A stretch of DNA of 64,000 bases, taken from the NCBI GenBank assembly GCA_030426085.1, contig JAUHYW010000003.1, forward strand, positions 207,969-271,968. Direction: 5' to 3'. A program made the translations under genes and the position numbers. Below are positions 48,575-58,210 of this stretch, piece by piece; the first letter of the stretch is position 1, and the number at the start of each line of letters is the position of its first letter. The notes beneath the pieces were generated by a model, which worked only from the letters and a program-made list of their open reading frames with translations, made no database searches and was not told where the DNA came from. This stretch comes from a bacterium. Lineage in GTDB: Bacteria; Myxococcota_A; Bradymonadia; UBA7976; UBA1532.

Positions 48575-50482
48575 ATGCCATCCCTCGAGAAGCCGTCTCC
48601 GGATCACGCGCCCGCCGGACGCCCGCCGTCGATCCCCGAGCTGACCCTGCGGGTCGTGGTGCTCGGCGTGCTGCTGTCGGTGGTGATGGGCGCAGCCAAC
48701 GTCTACCTCGGCCTGCGGGTGGGCATGACCGTCTCGGCGTCCATCCCGGCGGCGGTGGTGGCGATGCTGATCCTGCGGGGGCTCTTCCGCAACGGCAGCA
48801 TCCTCGAAGCCAACCAGGTGCAGACGGCGGCCTCGGCCGGCGAGTCGCTGGCGGCGGGCATCATCTTCACGATGCCGGCGCTGGTGCTCATCGGGGTGTG
48901 GACCGAGTTCGACTGGGTGATGACCACCGCCATCGCCTTCGCCGGCGGCCTGCTGGGCATCCTCTTCATGATCCCGATGCGGCGGGTCTTCGTCACCGCC
49001 GAGGACAGCGAGCTGAAGTTCCCCGAGGGGCTGGCCTGCGCGGCGGTGCTCGAGGCGGGCGACGAGGACGAGGAGGACGGGGCCTCGGCCGGCCCGATCA
49101 TCAAGGGCGCGCTGTGGGGCGTCGTCTTCGCGCTGGGGGTCAAGTTCTTCGGGGTGTTCAAGGCGGCCCTGGCCGCGGCGACGGCCGCCGGGGGGCGCAT
49201 CCTGTACTTCGGGGGCGACGTGTCGCCGGCCCTGGTGGCGGTGGGCTTCATCGTGCGGCTCAACGTCGCGGTGCTCATCTTCATCGGCGGCGCGCTGGGC
49301 TGGCTGGTGGGCATCCCGCTGCTTGAGGCGACCCCCGAGCAGCTCGCCCACCCCGAGGACGGCGCGTTCGACCTGTGGTCGACCCAGATCCGGTATGTGG
49401 GCGTGGGCGCGATGGTCGTGGGCGGCATCGACGCGATCTTCAAGGTGCGCCACGGGCTGGTCCGAGCGGTGGGCGAGCTGCGCAAGCGCTCGACGGGGCC
49501 GGCGGAGGACGGCCGCGATCGCGACCTGCCCTCGGGGGTCATCACCGGGGTCTCGCTGGTGGCCACCGCGGTCGTCGCCGCGGTCTACTACCACCTGACG
49601 GGCAACGTGGGCATGACGGTGCTGACGACGGTCGTCATGCTGGTGATGTCGTTCTTCTTCACCGCGGTCGCCAGCTACATCGTGGGGCTGGTGGGCAACA
49701 GCAACAGCCCGGTCTCGGGCATGACCATCACCGCGGTGCTCTTCACCGGGGGCATGCTGTACCTCTTCGGCTACAGCGGGGTCGAGGGCATGGCGGCGAC
49801 GCTGGGGGTGGCAGCCATCGTCTGCTGCGCGGCGTGCACCTCGGGCGATGTGTGCAACGACCTCAAGACCGGCCAGCTCGTCGGGGCGACCCCCTATCGG
49901 CAGCAGATCATGCAGATCGTCGGGGTGGCGACGGCCTGCGTGGTGATGGCCCCGGTGCTGCAACTGCTGCACGAGCACGGCGGCGGCATCGGCAGCAAGG
50001 CGCTGCCCGCGCCCCAGGCGGGGCTGTTCGCCAGCCTCGCGGAAGGCTTCTTCGGCGGCGGGCACCTGCCGTGGGACATGGTCGGCTGGGGCGCCGGGCT
50101 GGGGGCCGTGGTGCTGATCGTCGATCAGGTGCTCAAGTCGGCCGGGTCGAGCTTCCGGGCGCACCTGATGCCGATCGCGGTGGGCATCTACCTGCCGTTC
50201 GAGCTGGCGACCCCGATCCTGGTCGGCGGGCTCGTCGCCCACGTCCTGTCCCGGGGCATGACCGAGGAGGAGGCCGACGTGGCCCTGCGCCCGGGGGTGC
50301 TGTTCGCCTCGGGGGCCATCGCCGGCGAGTCGCTGACCGGCATCGGGCTGGCGATCCTGGCATCGGCGAGCATCCAGGCGCCCGACCTGGGGCTCGACGG
50401 GGGCCTGATCACCGGGCTGACCGGGCTGGCCACGATCGTGACGATCACGCTCTTCCACCGCTACGGCAAGCGCACCGGCTGA
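48575..50482 (+). CDS. OPT-family oligopeptide transporter
   Basis: 635 residues with about 14-16 membrane segments. Family features: LTLRVVVLGVLLSVVMGAAN near the start, the NVYLGLRVGMTVSASIPAAV segment, EANQVQTAASAGESLAAG, and KFPEGLACAAVLEAG. OPT proteins are proton-coupled importers of small peptides or metal chelates; substrate cannot be inferred. ATG 48575 follows AAGAGGAG. The 119-bp gap before it suggests a separate transcript from nadE. Confidence 0.92.
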   Translation: MPSLEKPSPDHAPAGRPPSIPELTLRVVVLGVLLSVVMGAANVYLGLRVGMTVSASIPAAVVAMLILRGLFRNGSILEANQVQTAASAGESLAAGIIFTMPALVLIGVWTEFDWVMTTAIAFAGGLLGILFMIPMRRVFVTAEDSELKFPEGLACAAVLEAGDEDEEDGASAGPIIKGALWGVVFALGVKFFGVFKAALAAATAAGGRILYFGGDVSPALVAVGFIVRLNVAVLIFIGGALGWLVGIPLLEATPEQLAHPEDGAFDLWSTQIRYVGVGAMVVGGIDAIFKVRHGLVRAVGELRKRSTGPAEDGRDRDLPSGVITGVSLVATAVVAAVYYHLTGNVGMTVLTTVVMLVMSFFFTAVASYIVGLVGNSNSPVSGMTITAVLFTGGMLYLFGYSGVEGMAATLGVAAIVCCAACTSGDVCNDLKTGQLVGATPYRQQIMQIVGVATACVVMAPVLQLLHEHGGGIGSKALPAPQAGLFASLAEGFFGGGHLPWDMVGWGAGLGAVVLIVDQVLKSAGSSFRAHLMPIAVGIYLPFELATPILVGGLVAHVLSRGMTEEEADVALRPGVLFASGAIAGESLTGIGLAILASASIQAPDLGLDGGLITGLTGLATIVTITLFHRYGKRTG

Positions 50483-50494
50483 ATCGATCCCCCG

Positions 50495-52033
50495 ATGCCC
50501 GCCCCCGCCCCCGCCGCGCACGCCTTCGATCTGGCCGATCTGATCGATCTGGAGTGCCGCATCGCCGAAGACGCCGCCGTCGACGACGAGGCGCTGCGGG
50601 CCCGGGATCACGCCATCGCCCAGACCCTCGACGCCGGGGCCGAGGACCGCCCCCGGCTGCTGTCCGGCTGGCTGGCGGCCCTGCGCCCGCATCACCCGAT
50701 GCCCGGCGAGCGCATCGCCCGCGCGGTGCGGCTGGGGCGGCTGGCGCTGGGCATCGCCGGGGTCCTGATGGGCTGGGGCGCCGGGGCGTGGCTGATGGCC
50801 TACGACGGGCGGACGCCGGTGAACGTGATCCACGCGCTGGCGGTGCTGGTCGGGCTGCAGCTCGGGCTGCTGCTGCTGCTCGGGCTGGGCGGCCTCGTGC
50901 GCCGGCTGGGCGGCCTGGAGCACGCGCCGGGTGATCTGGTCGCGGTGGGGCGCGCGGCGATGCTGCTCGTCGATCGGCTGCTGATGCGGGGCGACGCGGC
51001 GTGGCGGGCCCACGACCCCGACCGCCGGGCCCGGTGGCGAGCGGGCTGGCATCGGCTGCGGGCCCGGCGCTCGCTCTACCGCGACGTGGAGCGGTGGCAC
51101 GCGTTCGGCGCGCTGCAAGGCTTCGGGGTGGCGTTCAACCTCGCCGCGCTGGGCGCGATCCTGACCGCGGTGAGCCTGAGCGATCTGGCGTTCGCCTGGG
51201 CCACGACGCTCCAGATCGACGCCGCCGACTTCGCCGGGGTGGTCCGGGCCCTGGCGACGCCCTGGGTCTGGCTGTGGCCCGAGGCGGCCCCCGACGTGGC
51301 GCTGGTCGAGTCGACCCGCTACCTGCGCCTGGAGTCGGCCTATGTCGGCGCGGCGGACGGCCGGGCGCCCGATCCGGCCCGGGTCGGCGACTGGTGGCGC
51401 TTCGTGGTGATGGCGACGGCGGTCTACGGGCTGCTGCCCCGGCTGGGTCTGTGGGTCTGGGCGAAGCGGCGGGCGGGGCGGGCCCTGGGTCGGCTGCCGC
51501 TGGACACCCCCGACGTGGACCGCATCGTGCGCCGGCTGACGAGCCACCGGGTGGCGACCCGGGCCCCCGAGCCGGAGCAGGTCGTGCCGCCCCCGGCCCG
51601 GGCGCTCGAGCCGCAGTACGACCCGGCGCCGCCCAAGACGCCGTGGCTGCTGGTCGCGTGGCGCGACTTCCCGATCGATCGGGCCCGGCTGCGGGCGCTG
51701 GTCGAGGGGCGCTACGCCGGCGAGCTGGTCGACATCGTCGAGGTGGCCGACTTCCGGGCCGAGAAGGCCGCCCTGAGCCGGCTGGGCGGCGACGGCAGCC
51801 GGGTGCTGGTGCTGGCCGAGACGTTCGAGGCGCCGGACAAGGCGGTGCGGCGGTTCCTGCGGGGCGTGCGCGAGGCGGTCGGCGAGCGGCGGCCGGTGGT
51901 GGTCGGGCTGGTGGCCGAGGCCGAGGGCGGCTGGCTGCCGGTCGACAGGGCGACGCTGACGCTGTGGCAGCAGCACCTCGCGGCCAACGAGGACCCGTAC
52001 CTGGGCGTCGAGTCGGTGGAGAGCGCCCCCTGA
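50495..52033 (+). CDS. DUF2868-type membrane protein
   Basis: 512 residues with two hydrophobic pairs (about 80-130 and 205-235) plus one near 300, and a cytosolic C-terminal domain. The WWRFVVMATAVYGLLPRL segment and overall plan match the DUF2868 family, which in many genomes is encoded directly before a DUF3482 GTPase (recollection). Here that GTPase follows at 53236, but with a gene relic between. The start ATG 50495 lies 12 bp after the OPT stop. Confidence 0.8.
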   Translation: MPAPAPAAHAFDLADLIDLECRIAEDAAVDDEALRARDHAIAQTLDAGAEDRPRLLSGWLAALRPHHPMPGERIARAVRLGRLALGIAGVLMGWGAGAWLMAYDGRTPVNVIHALAVLVGLQLGLLLLLGLGGLVRRLGGLEHAPGDLVAVGRAAMLLVDRLLMRGDAAWRAHDPDRRARWRAGWHRLRARRSLYRDVERWHAFGALQGFGVAFNLAALGAILTAVSLSDLAFAWATTLQIDAADFAGVVRALATPWVWLWPEAAPDVALVESTRYLRLESAYVGAADGRAPDPARVGDWWRFVVMATAVYGLLPRLGLWVWAKRRAGRALGRLPLDTPDVDRIVRRLTSHRVATRAPEPEQVVPPPARALEPQYDPAPPKTPWLLVAWRDFPIDRARLRALVEGRYAGELVDIVEVADFRAEKAALSRLGGDGSRVLVLAETFEAPDKAVRRFLRGVREAVGERRPVVVGLVAEAEGGWLPVDRATLTLWQQHLAANEDPYLGVESVESAP

Positions 52034-52172
52034 TCCGGGCCGGCGACGGGCCGGCGCAGCTCTCCTGCCACCGCCTCCATCCTCACGTACCGTATCGGCC
52101 GTCAGGTGAGCCACCAGGAGAGGGGAAGCTCCCGGCCGGTCGTCACCGCACATTCGGTATCGAGGACGACCG

Positions 52173-53125
52173 ATGGCATCAGCTTCTCCCTCTTCCACCC
52201 CCCTCGCCCGTGAGATCGACACCTGCTGCGACAGCCTGACCGACCGGGTCGGCGCGCGGCTGGGCGGCTTCGACGATCTGACCGACGCCGGGTCGACGGC
52301 GCCTGCGTCCCGGCGTGGCACCCGTCGCTCGAGGCCACCGTGCCCGAGAAGCACCGGGGGTGGTTCCGCGAGTTCGGGGGGCGCCCCTTCCCCCCAGCCC
52401 TCGTCGAGGCCGCCGCCGAAGAGCTGGAGACGCTGTGCGACGTCCTGCGCGCCGAGGGCGTCACCGTCGTCCGGCCCGACCCGATCGACTGGACCGCGCC
52501 GTTCGGCTCCCCCGACTTCGGCGCGAGCCGCGGGCTGTACGGGGCCATGCCCCGGGACATCCTGCTCGTGGTGGGCGACGAGATCATCGAGGCGCCGATG
52601 GCGTGGCCCAGCCGCGCGTTCGAGTCGCGGGCCTACCGCCGGCTCATCAAGGGCTACTTCCGCGGCGGCGCCCGGTGGACCGCGGCGCCGTCTCCCCAGC
52701 GGGCCGCCGACCTCTACGCGCCCCACAACCGGGCCCGCGGCTTCGACGTGCAGGCCGGCGGCAGCGTGGTGACCGAGTTCGAGCCGGCCCGCGTCGAGGG
52801 GCGCGACGTGCTGATCGGCAGCCAGCGCATGATGCACGCCGAGGGGCTCGCCGAGTGCGCCGCCCTGCGACGGGCGGCCGAGGCCGCCCACCGGGTGGGC
52901 GGCACGCTGGTCTACGTGGCGATCGACGGCGCGCTCGTGGGCGCGATCGACCGGCTGGGCATCGCGCTGAGCTTCGCCCCGGGGGACTGGATCGTCAGCG
53001 ACATCAGCGCCCGCTTCACGCCGGCCGGGTTCGACGCGCTGCTGACCGAGGCGGGCTTCGCCCCGGCGACCTTCTTCACCGAGCCGACCGGGCGGATGGC
53101 CCTCGCGCTCGCCGAGCGGGCCTGA
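52173..53125 (+). pseudogene. Mosaic gene relic: amidinotransferase, P-type ATPase and methyltransferase fragments
   Basis: Pieces of at least three unrelated families are joined here. Frame from 52292: a glycine amidinotransferase N-terminal half (VDGACVPAWHP, PEKHRGWFREFGGRPFPP, AMPRDILLVVGDEIIEAPMA, YFRGGARWTAAP, VVTEFEP), ending near 52786 before the catalytic His and Cys. It continues in frame into about 54 residues like a heavy-metal P-type ATPase (VEGRDVLIGSQRMM, GGTLVYVAIDGALVGAI). It then runs into about 57 residues like the EgtD-type methyltransferase C-terminus (FAPGDWIVSDISARFTP, LLTEAGF) to the stop at 53125. Upstream, in another frame, ATG 52173 opens about 38 codons of a further unrecognised gene start (LAREIDTCCDSLTDRVG). 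No complete active site survives. Read as one frame, the longest protein starts at GTG 52340 (261 residues). Confidence 0.6.
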
Positions 53126-53235
53126 CCGCGGGGCGCCGCGCGGCGCTTGAGGGCGCCGGGCCCGCCGGATATGGTCCGGCTCATGGTGCAGCATCGACCG
53201 CGAACGGCGGGCGCGCGCGACCCGGGGACGTATCC

Positions 53236-54684
53236 ATGAGCGACGTGCCCCGCTTCGCCGTCGTCGGCCGGGTCAACAAGGGCAAGTCCAGCGTGGTCGC
53301 CACGCTCGCCGAAGACCCGTCGGTGGCCATCGAGCCCCGCCCCGGCACGACCCGCATCTGCACCCGGTTCCCGGTCGAGGTCGACGGAGAGGTGCTCTTC
53401 GAACTGGTCGACACCCCCGGCTTCGAGGAGGCCGACCGGGCGCTCGCCTGGCTCGAGGAGGATCACTCCGGCGACCGCCCGGCGCGGGTGCGGGCGTTCT
53501 TGCGGCACTTCGTCGGCACCCAGGACTTCATCGAGGAGCGCACGCTGCTGGCCCCGATCATGGACGGCGCGGCGGTGCTCTACGTGGTCGACGGGGCCCA
53601 CCCGTTCCGGGCCAATCACAAGGCCGAGATGGAGATCCTGCGCTGGACCGGGCGGCCGGGCATGGCGCTGGTCAACCGCATCGGGCCCGGCGATCACACG
53701 CAGACCTGGCTCGACGCGCTGCGGTCGCGCTTCGAGGTCGTGCGGGTGTTCGACGCGCACACCGCCGACTTCACCGACCGCATCGAGCTGTTGCGCAGCT
53801 TCCGCAGCCTCGACCCGGCGGCGGCCCCGGCCCTGGACGCGGCGATCGACGCGATGCAGGGCGAGCGCCGCCGGCGGCGGGCCGAGGCGGCCTTGACGAT
53901 CACCGATCTGCTGATCGACGCGCTGACCCTCACGCTGACCGAGGCCGCCCCCGACGCCGAGGCGATCGAGCAGCGGCGGGCGGCGCTCGAAGCGCGGTTC
54001 CACGACCGCTTGCGGGGGCTCGAGCGCGACGCCCGACGCCGTATCGAGCGGCTGTACCTGCACACGGTGGCCTGGGACGAGCGGGAGATCGACCGCCCGG
54101 TGTTCGACGCCGACCTCTTCGCCGAGCGCACGTGGGAGAGCCTGGGGCTGAGCGACGGGCAGGTCCTGGCGGTGACGACCGGCGCCGGCGCGGTCACCGG
54201 GGGCGCGATCGACGCCATGGTCGGGGGCGCCTCGTTCCTGGCAGGCACGGCGGTCGGCGCGGCGATGGGCCTCATCGGCGGCCTGACCCGCCTCGGCCGG
54301 CGCTTCGCCTCGGCCAGCCCGGCGCAGAAGCTCGGCGCGCTCGGCCGCTCGCTGAGCCAGGACGGCGGCAAACCGTGGCGCATCGGCCCCCACCAGAACC
54401 CGAACTTCGGCTTCGTGCTGCTCGACCGGGCCCTGCTGCACTACCGCAGCGTCGCCGGCCGGGCCCACGCCCGTCAGGACCACCCCGCGCTCGACGCCGG
54501 CGACCGGCTCACCGCGGCCCTGCCCGCCGAGGCCCGCCGGGCGCTCGGCGGCGTGTTCGAACGGCTGCGCCGAGAGCACCAGGACGTCGGCCGCGAGACC
54601 CGCCAGCGGCTGCACGATCGGGTGGGGGCGCTGGTCGGCCGCCTCGATCCGGCCGGGCCCGGCGCCGCGCCGAAATCCGATTGA
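53236..54684 (+). CDS. GTPase with DUF3482 domain
   Basis: 482 residues. An N-terminal Ras-like GTPase has P-loop GRVNKGKSSV (residues 10-19), Thr in PGTTRICTRFP, G3 DTPGFEE, and a weak G4 (LVNRIGPGD instead of NKxD). The middle is helical; near residues 310-355 a Gly/Ala-rich hydrophobic hairpin (TTGAGAVTGGAIDAMVGGA, FLAGTAVGAAMGLIGG) could insert in membrane, followed by an Arg-rich tail. This matches the DUF3482 plan. The usual partner DUF2868 lies 1.2 kb upstream. ATG 53236 has only a weak site. Likely membrane-associated function, unknown. Confidence 0.83.
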   Translation: MSDVPRFAVVGRVNKGKSSVVATLAEDPSVAIEPRPGTTRICTRFPVEVDGEVLFELVDTPGFEEADRALAWLEEDHSGDRPARVRAFLRHFVGTQDFIEERTLLAPIMDGAAVLYVVDGAHPFRANHKAEMEILRWTGRPGMALVNRIGPGDHTQTWLDALRSRFEVVRVFDAHTADFTDRIELLRSFRSLDPAAAPALDAAIDAMQGERRRRRAEAALTITDLLIDALTLTLTEAAPDAEAIEQRRAALEARFHDRLRGLERDARRRIERLYLHTVAWDEREIDRPVFDADLFAERTWESLGLSDGQVLAVTTGAGAVTGGAIDAMVGGASFLAGTAVGAAMGLIGGLTRLGRRFASASPAQKLGALGRSLSQDGGKPWRIGPHQNPNFGFVLLDRALLHYRSVAGRAHARQDHPALDAGDRLTAALPAEARRALGGVFERLRREHQDVGRETRQRLHDRVGALVGRLDPAGPGAAPKSD

Positions 54685-54752
54685 AACGACGTGGTCATGG
54701 AAACCACACCGCGGAGTCTGGCACCATACTGACAGTCACCGCCGGAGGGCCC

Positions 54753-56111
54753 ATGGCCGTGATCCCATCGACGCCGCGCGCGACGCCGCTCGCCGGCCTC
54801 GCCGCCGTAGCCCTGCTGGTCGGGGCCTGCGCCGATCCGCAGCAGCCGTTCACCCGGTCGCCCGTGGCCAGCCCGGCCCGACAGGCGAGCGACGCCCAGC
54901 CCCTCGATCGTGACATCCCCCCCGGCGACAGTGATGTCGTCGCCCGACCCGACGCCGCCAAGAACCCACCGATGCGGTCGCCAGATACCGGCCCCGCTCC
55001 CGACGCGGGGTCCGAGCCCGACGCGGGGTCCATGCCCGACGTCGGCGTGTCCGACCCGCCGGCGCCCGACCGCGGCGCAGATCCGCCCGACGGCGCTCCG
55101 GAGGAGCCCCCCGACGACCCGCCCGCCGAGCCCGAGGAGCCGGGCTTCACCGACGGCTGGATCGGCGGTCCCTGCGCCGCCGACGTCGACTGCGACTACG
55201 CCGAGGGGGTCTGCCTGCGGGATGATGAGGGCTTCCCCCGGGGCCACTGCACGCTGGGCTGCGACCGGGTCTGCCCCGACCGGGACGGAATGCCGGTGAC
55301 CTTCTGCGTCGACGGCCTCTTCGCCGACACCGGCGGCTGCACCCAGCGCTGCGACTTCGACCTCTTCGGCGCCACCGGCTGCCGCCCGAGCTACCGCTGC
55401 GACCTGCGACCTCGCTTCAACGAGCCGGGCCTCGAGCGCGGGGTCTGCCTGCCCGGGGACGCCGAGTTCACCCCGGTCGACGCCTGCTTCGCCGAGCTGG
55501 AGGGCCGGGCGATGAGCTACGAGCGGCGCGAGCCGCGGGTGGATCACCCGGCGGACTACCCCGAGCTGGAGTGCATCGTCGACGGCCCGCTGTGGCTCGA
55601 CAGCCCGGTCGGCGGGGTGAGCTTCCGCTACGTGACCCACGACGACCCGGCCCCGGTCTTCGCCTCGTGCCACCTCGCCAACGGCCTCGCCCGGCTGGCG
55701 GCGCTGCTGCGGGAGCACGACATCGTCGAGGTAGGCCACATCGGCACCTACAACTGCCGGACCATCGCCGGCACCGACCGCCTCAGCCAGCACAGCCACG
55801 GGCTGGCGATCGACATCCGCTGGTTCCGCGCCGCCGACGGCACGCTGTACGACGTCGTCGAGCACTGGGAGCACGGGCTGATCGACTTCGAGACCGGCGA
55901 GATGGGGCCGTTCGAGACCGCCGAGGGCCGGCTGCTGGCCGAGATCGGGTGGCAGATGCACAGCCGGCGCATCTTCAATACGGTGCTCACCCCGGACTAC
56001 AATGCCGGGCACGACAACCACTTCCACGTCGACCTGTACCCCGGCCGGCAGTTCATCGGCGCCGACGGCGCCTGGGACGGGCACTTCGGGCCCAACGTGC
56101 ACGGGGACTGA
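54753..56111 (+). CDS. Lipoprotein with extensin-like peptidase-fold domain
   Basis: 452 residues. Lipobox V-G-A-C (Cys26), then a long Pro/Asp/Ala linker to about 135, a Cys-rich region (about 140-240; ten or more Cys, such as CAADVDCDYAEGVC) that should form disulfides, and a C-terminal extensin-like domain: GTYNCRTIAGTDRLSQHSHG, LAIDIRWF and HDNHFHVDLYPG. The His/Asp pattern is that of the LAS/M15-like peptidoglycan hydrolase fold to which extensin-like domains are related. Likely acts on or binds peptidoglycan from the outer membrane. ATG 54753 follows GGAGG by 6 nt. Confidence 0.8.
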   Translation: MAVIPSTPRATPLAGLAAVALLVGACADPQQPFTRSPVASPARQASDAQPLDRDIPPGDSDVVARPDAAKNPPMRSPDTGPAPDAGSEPDAGSMPDVGVSDPPAPDRGADPPDGAPEEPPDDPPAEPEEPGFTDGWIGGPCAADVDCDYAEGVCLRDDEGFPRGHCTLGCDRVCPDRDGMPVTFCVDGLFADTGGCTQRCDFDLFGATGCRPSYRCDLRPRFNEPGLERGVCLPGDAEFTPVDACFAELEGRAMSYERREPRVDHPADYPELECIVDGPLWLDSPVGGVSFRYVTHDDPAPVFASCHLANGLARLAALLREHDIVEVGHIGTYNCRTIAGTDRLSQHSHGLAIDIRWFRAADGTLYDVVEHWEHGLIDFETGEMGPFETAEGRLLAEIGWQMHSRRIFNTVLTPDYNAGHDNHFHVDLYPGRQFIGADGAWDGHFGPNVHGD

Positions 56112-56124
56112 TCGCCGGAGCGCC

Positions 56125-57150
56125 ATGTCCGAGCAGGCCCCCCACCGCCGCCGCAGCGCGGGCGGGCAGTATCCTCTGTGGCTCGGTGTGCTGGCCCTCG
56201 GGGGCTTCACCGCGCTGTGGCTCGGCGCCCGGCAGGCTCCGCCCCCCGAGCCGACCGCCGACGCCGACCCGGGGCCGCCTGACGCCGCAGCCGCGCCCGC
56301 CGCCCCTGATGCACCCCCCCGCATCGAATGGCGGATCGGTCCCCGAGGCCCCATGGACCCCGGGGTGCTCGACGAATGCCTCGCCCGCGCAGGCCACGAC
56401 CGGGCGCTGGTCGTCGGCGACGACCCGATGCTGATCACCTACCCCGGCAAGCTGCGGCCCACGACGATCACCCCCGCCGACCTCGACGACGCCCCGGCGC
56501 TGGCGCTGTCCACCCCAGTCGAGGGCGACGCCCGGCTGGCCGCCTCGCTGCACGTCTCGACCGCTGCCTGCCTCTATGTCGAAGGCGCGGCGGTGCACGA
56601 CGCCGCGCTGGATCGGCAGGCGACCGGCCGCAACTGGCCGCAGCTCGGAGAGGGCGGCGGGCTGCCGGTGGATCACCTGATCGCCATCGAGCAGGTGCCC
56701 GGCGGCCTGATCACCCGGGGCCTGACCCGCCTCGGTCGCCCGGAGCTGGGGCTGGCGGTGCCCCCGGGACACGACCCGATCACCGCCCACCGGTTCATCC
56801 GGGCCTACGCCGCCGCGGCGGTGGTCGCCCCGGCGGGCGCCGACCGCCTCGACCGGGGCGGGGGCTTCTTCGCCCGTCCGCTCGACCCCGCCACGGCCCG
56901 CGCCGCCGGATGGTGGACGGCGCCCGAGACCGCGACCCGGCTCTCGGTGCTCGCCACGGCCGACGCCGACCGCCCGCTGCCGGTGGCGCTGCCCCCCGCC
57001 CAGCCCCATCGCGCGCCGCCCCGACCCGAGCGCCGCCGGCCGAAGCAGGCCCCGCCGCCCCCGCGCCCCCCGGCGAAGGCCCCGGCGCCGACGAAGGCAC
57101 CCGCGGCCCCATCGAAGAAGCCGGTCCCCTTCAACCCGGCCTATCGCTGA
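56125..57150 (+). CDS. Membrane-anchored protein of unknown function
   Basis: 341 residues. One N-terminal membrane helix (about 16-37, [20 protein letters not shown]), a Pro/Asp/Ala linker, a folded region of about 200 residues ([11 protein letters not shown] through D-R-P-L-P-V-A-L-P) and a basic Pro/Lys/Arg-rich tail ending N-P-A-Y-R. No family recognised; no catalytic motif seen. GGAG lies 4 nt before ATG 56125, 13 bp after the lipoprotein stop, so the two are probably one operon. Confidence 0.68.
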   Translation: MSEQAPHRRRSAGGQYPLWLGVLALGGFTALWLGARQAPPPEPTADADPGPPDAAAAPAAPDAPPRIEWRIGPRGPMDPGVLDECLARAGHDRALVVGDDPMLITYPGKLRPTTITPADLDDAPALALSTPVEGDARLAASLHVSTAACLYVEGAAVHDAALDRQATGRNWPQLGEGGGLPVDHLIAIEQVPGGLITRGLTRLGRPELGLAVPPGHDPITAHRFIRAYAAAAVVAPAGADRLDRGGGFFARPLDPATARAAGWWTAPETATRLSVLATADADRPLPVALPPAQPHRAPPRPERRRPKQAPPPPRPPAKAPAPTKAPAAPSKKPVPFNPAYR

Positions 57151-57212
57151 GCCCGGGCGCTGCGCTACGATCAGTGACAGGCTGGCAACAGCGCACCCCG
57201 ACCCGAGACGTC

Positions 57213-58145
<933 letters not shown>

Positions 58146-58210
58146 TCGGACCGCCCGGCCCCCGGCCCGCCGAACGCGCGCCCGGCCGGTCCCCGGTGTA
58201 GCATCGGGCG

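Noticed and set aside
54685..54752. Possible sigma54 promoter (TGGCAC) before the extensin-like lipoprotein
   Set aside because: The -12 TTGC element is missing at the required spacing.
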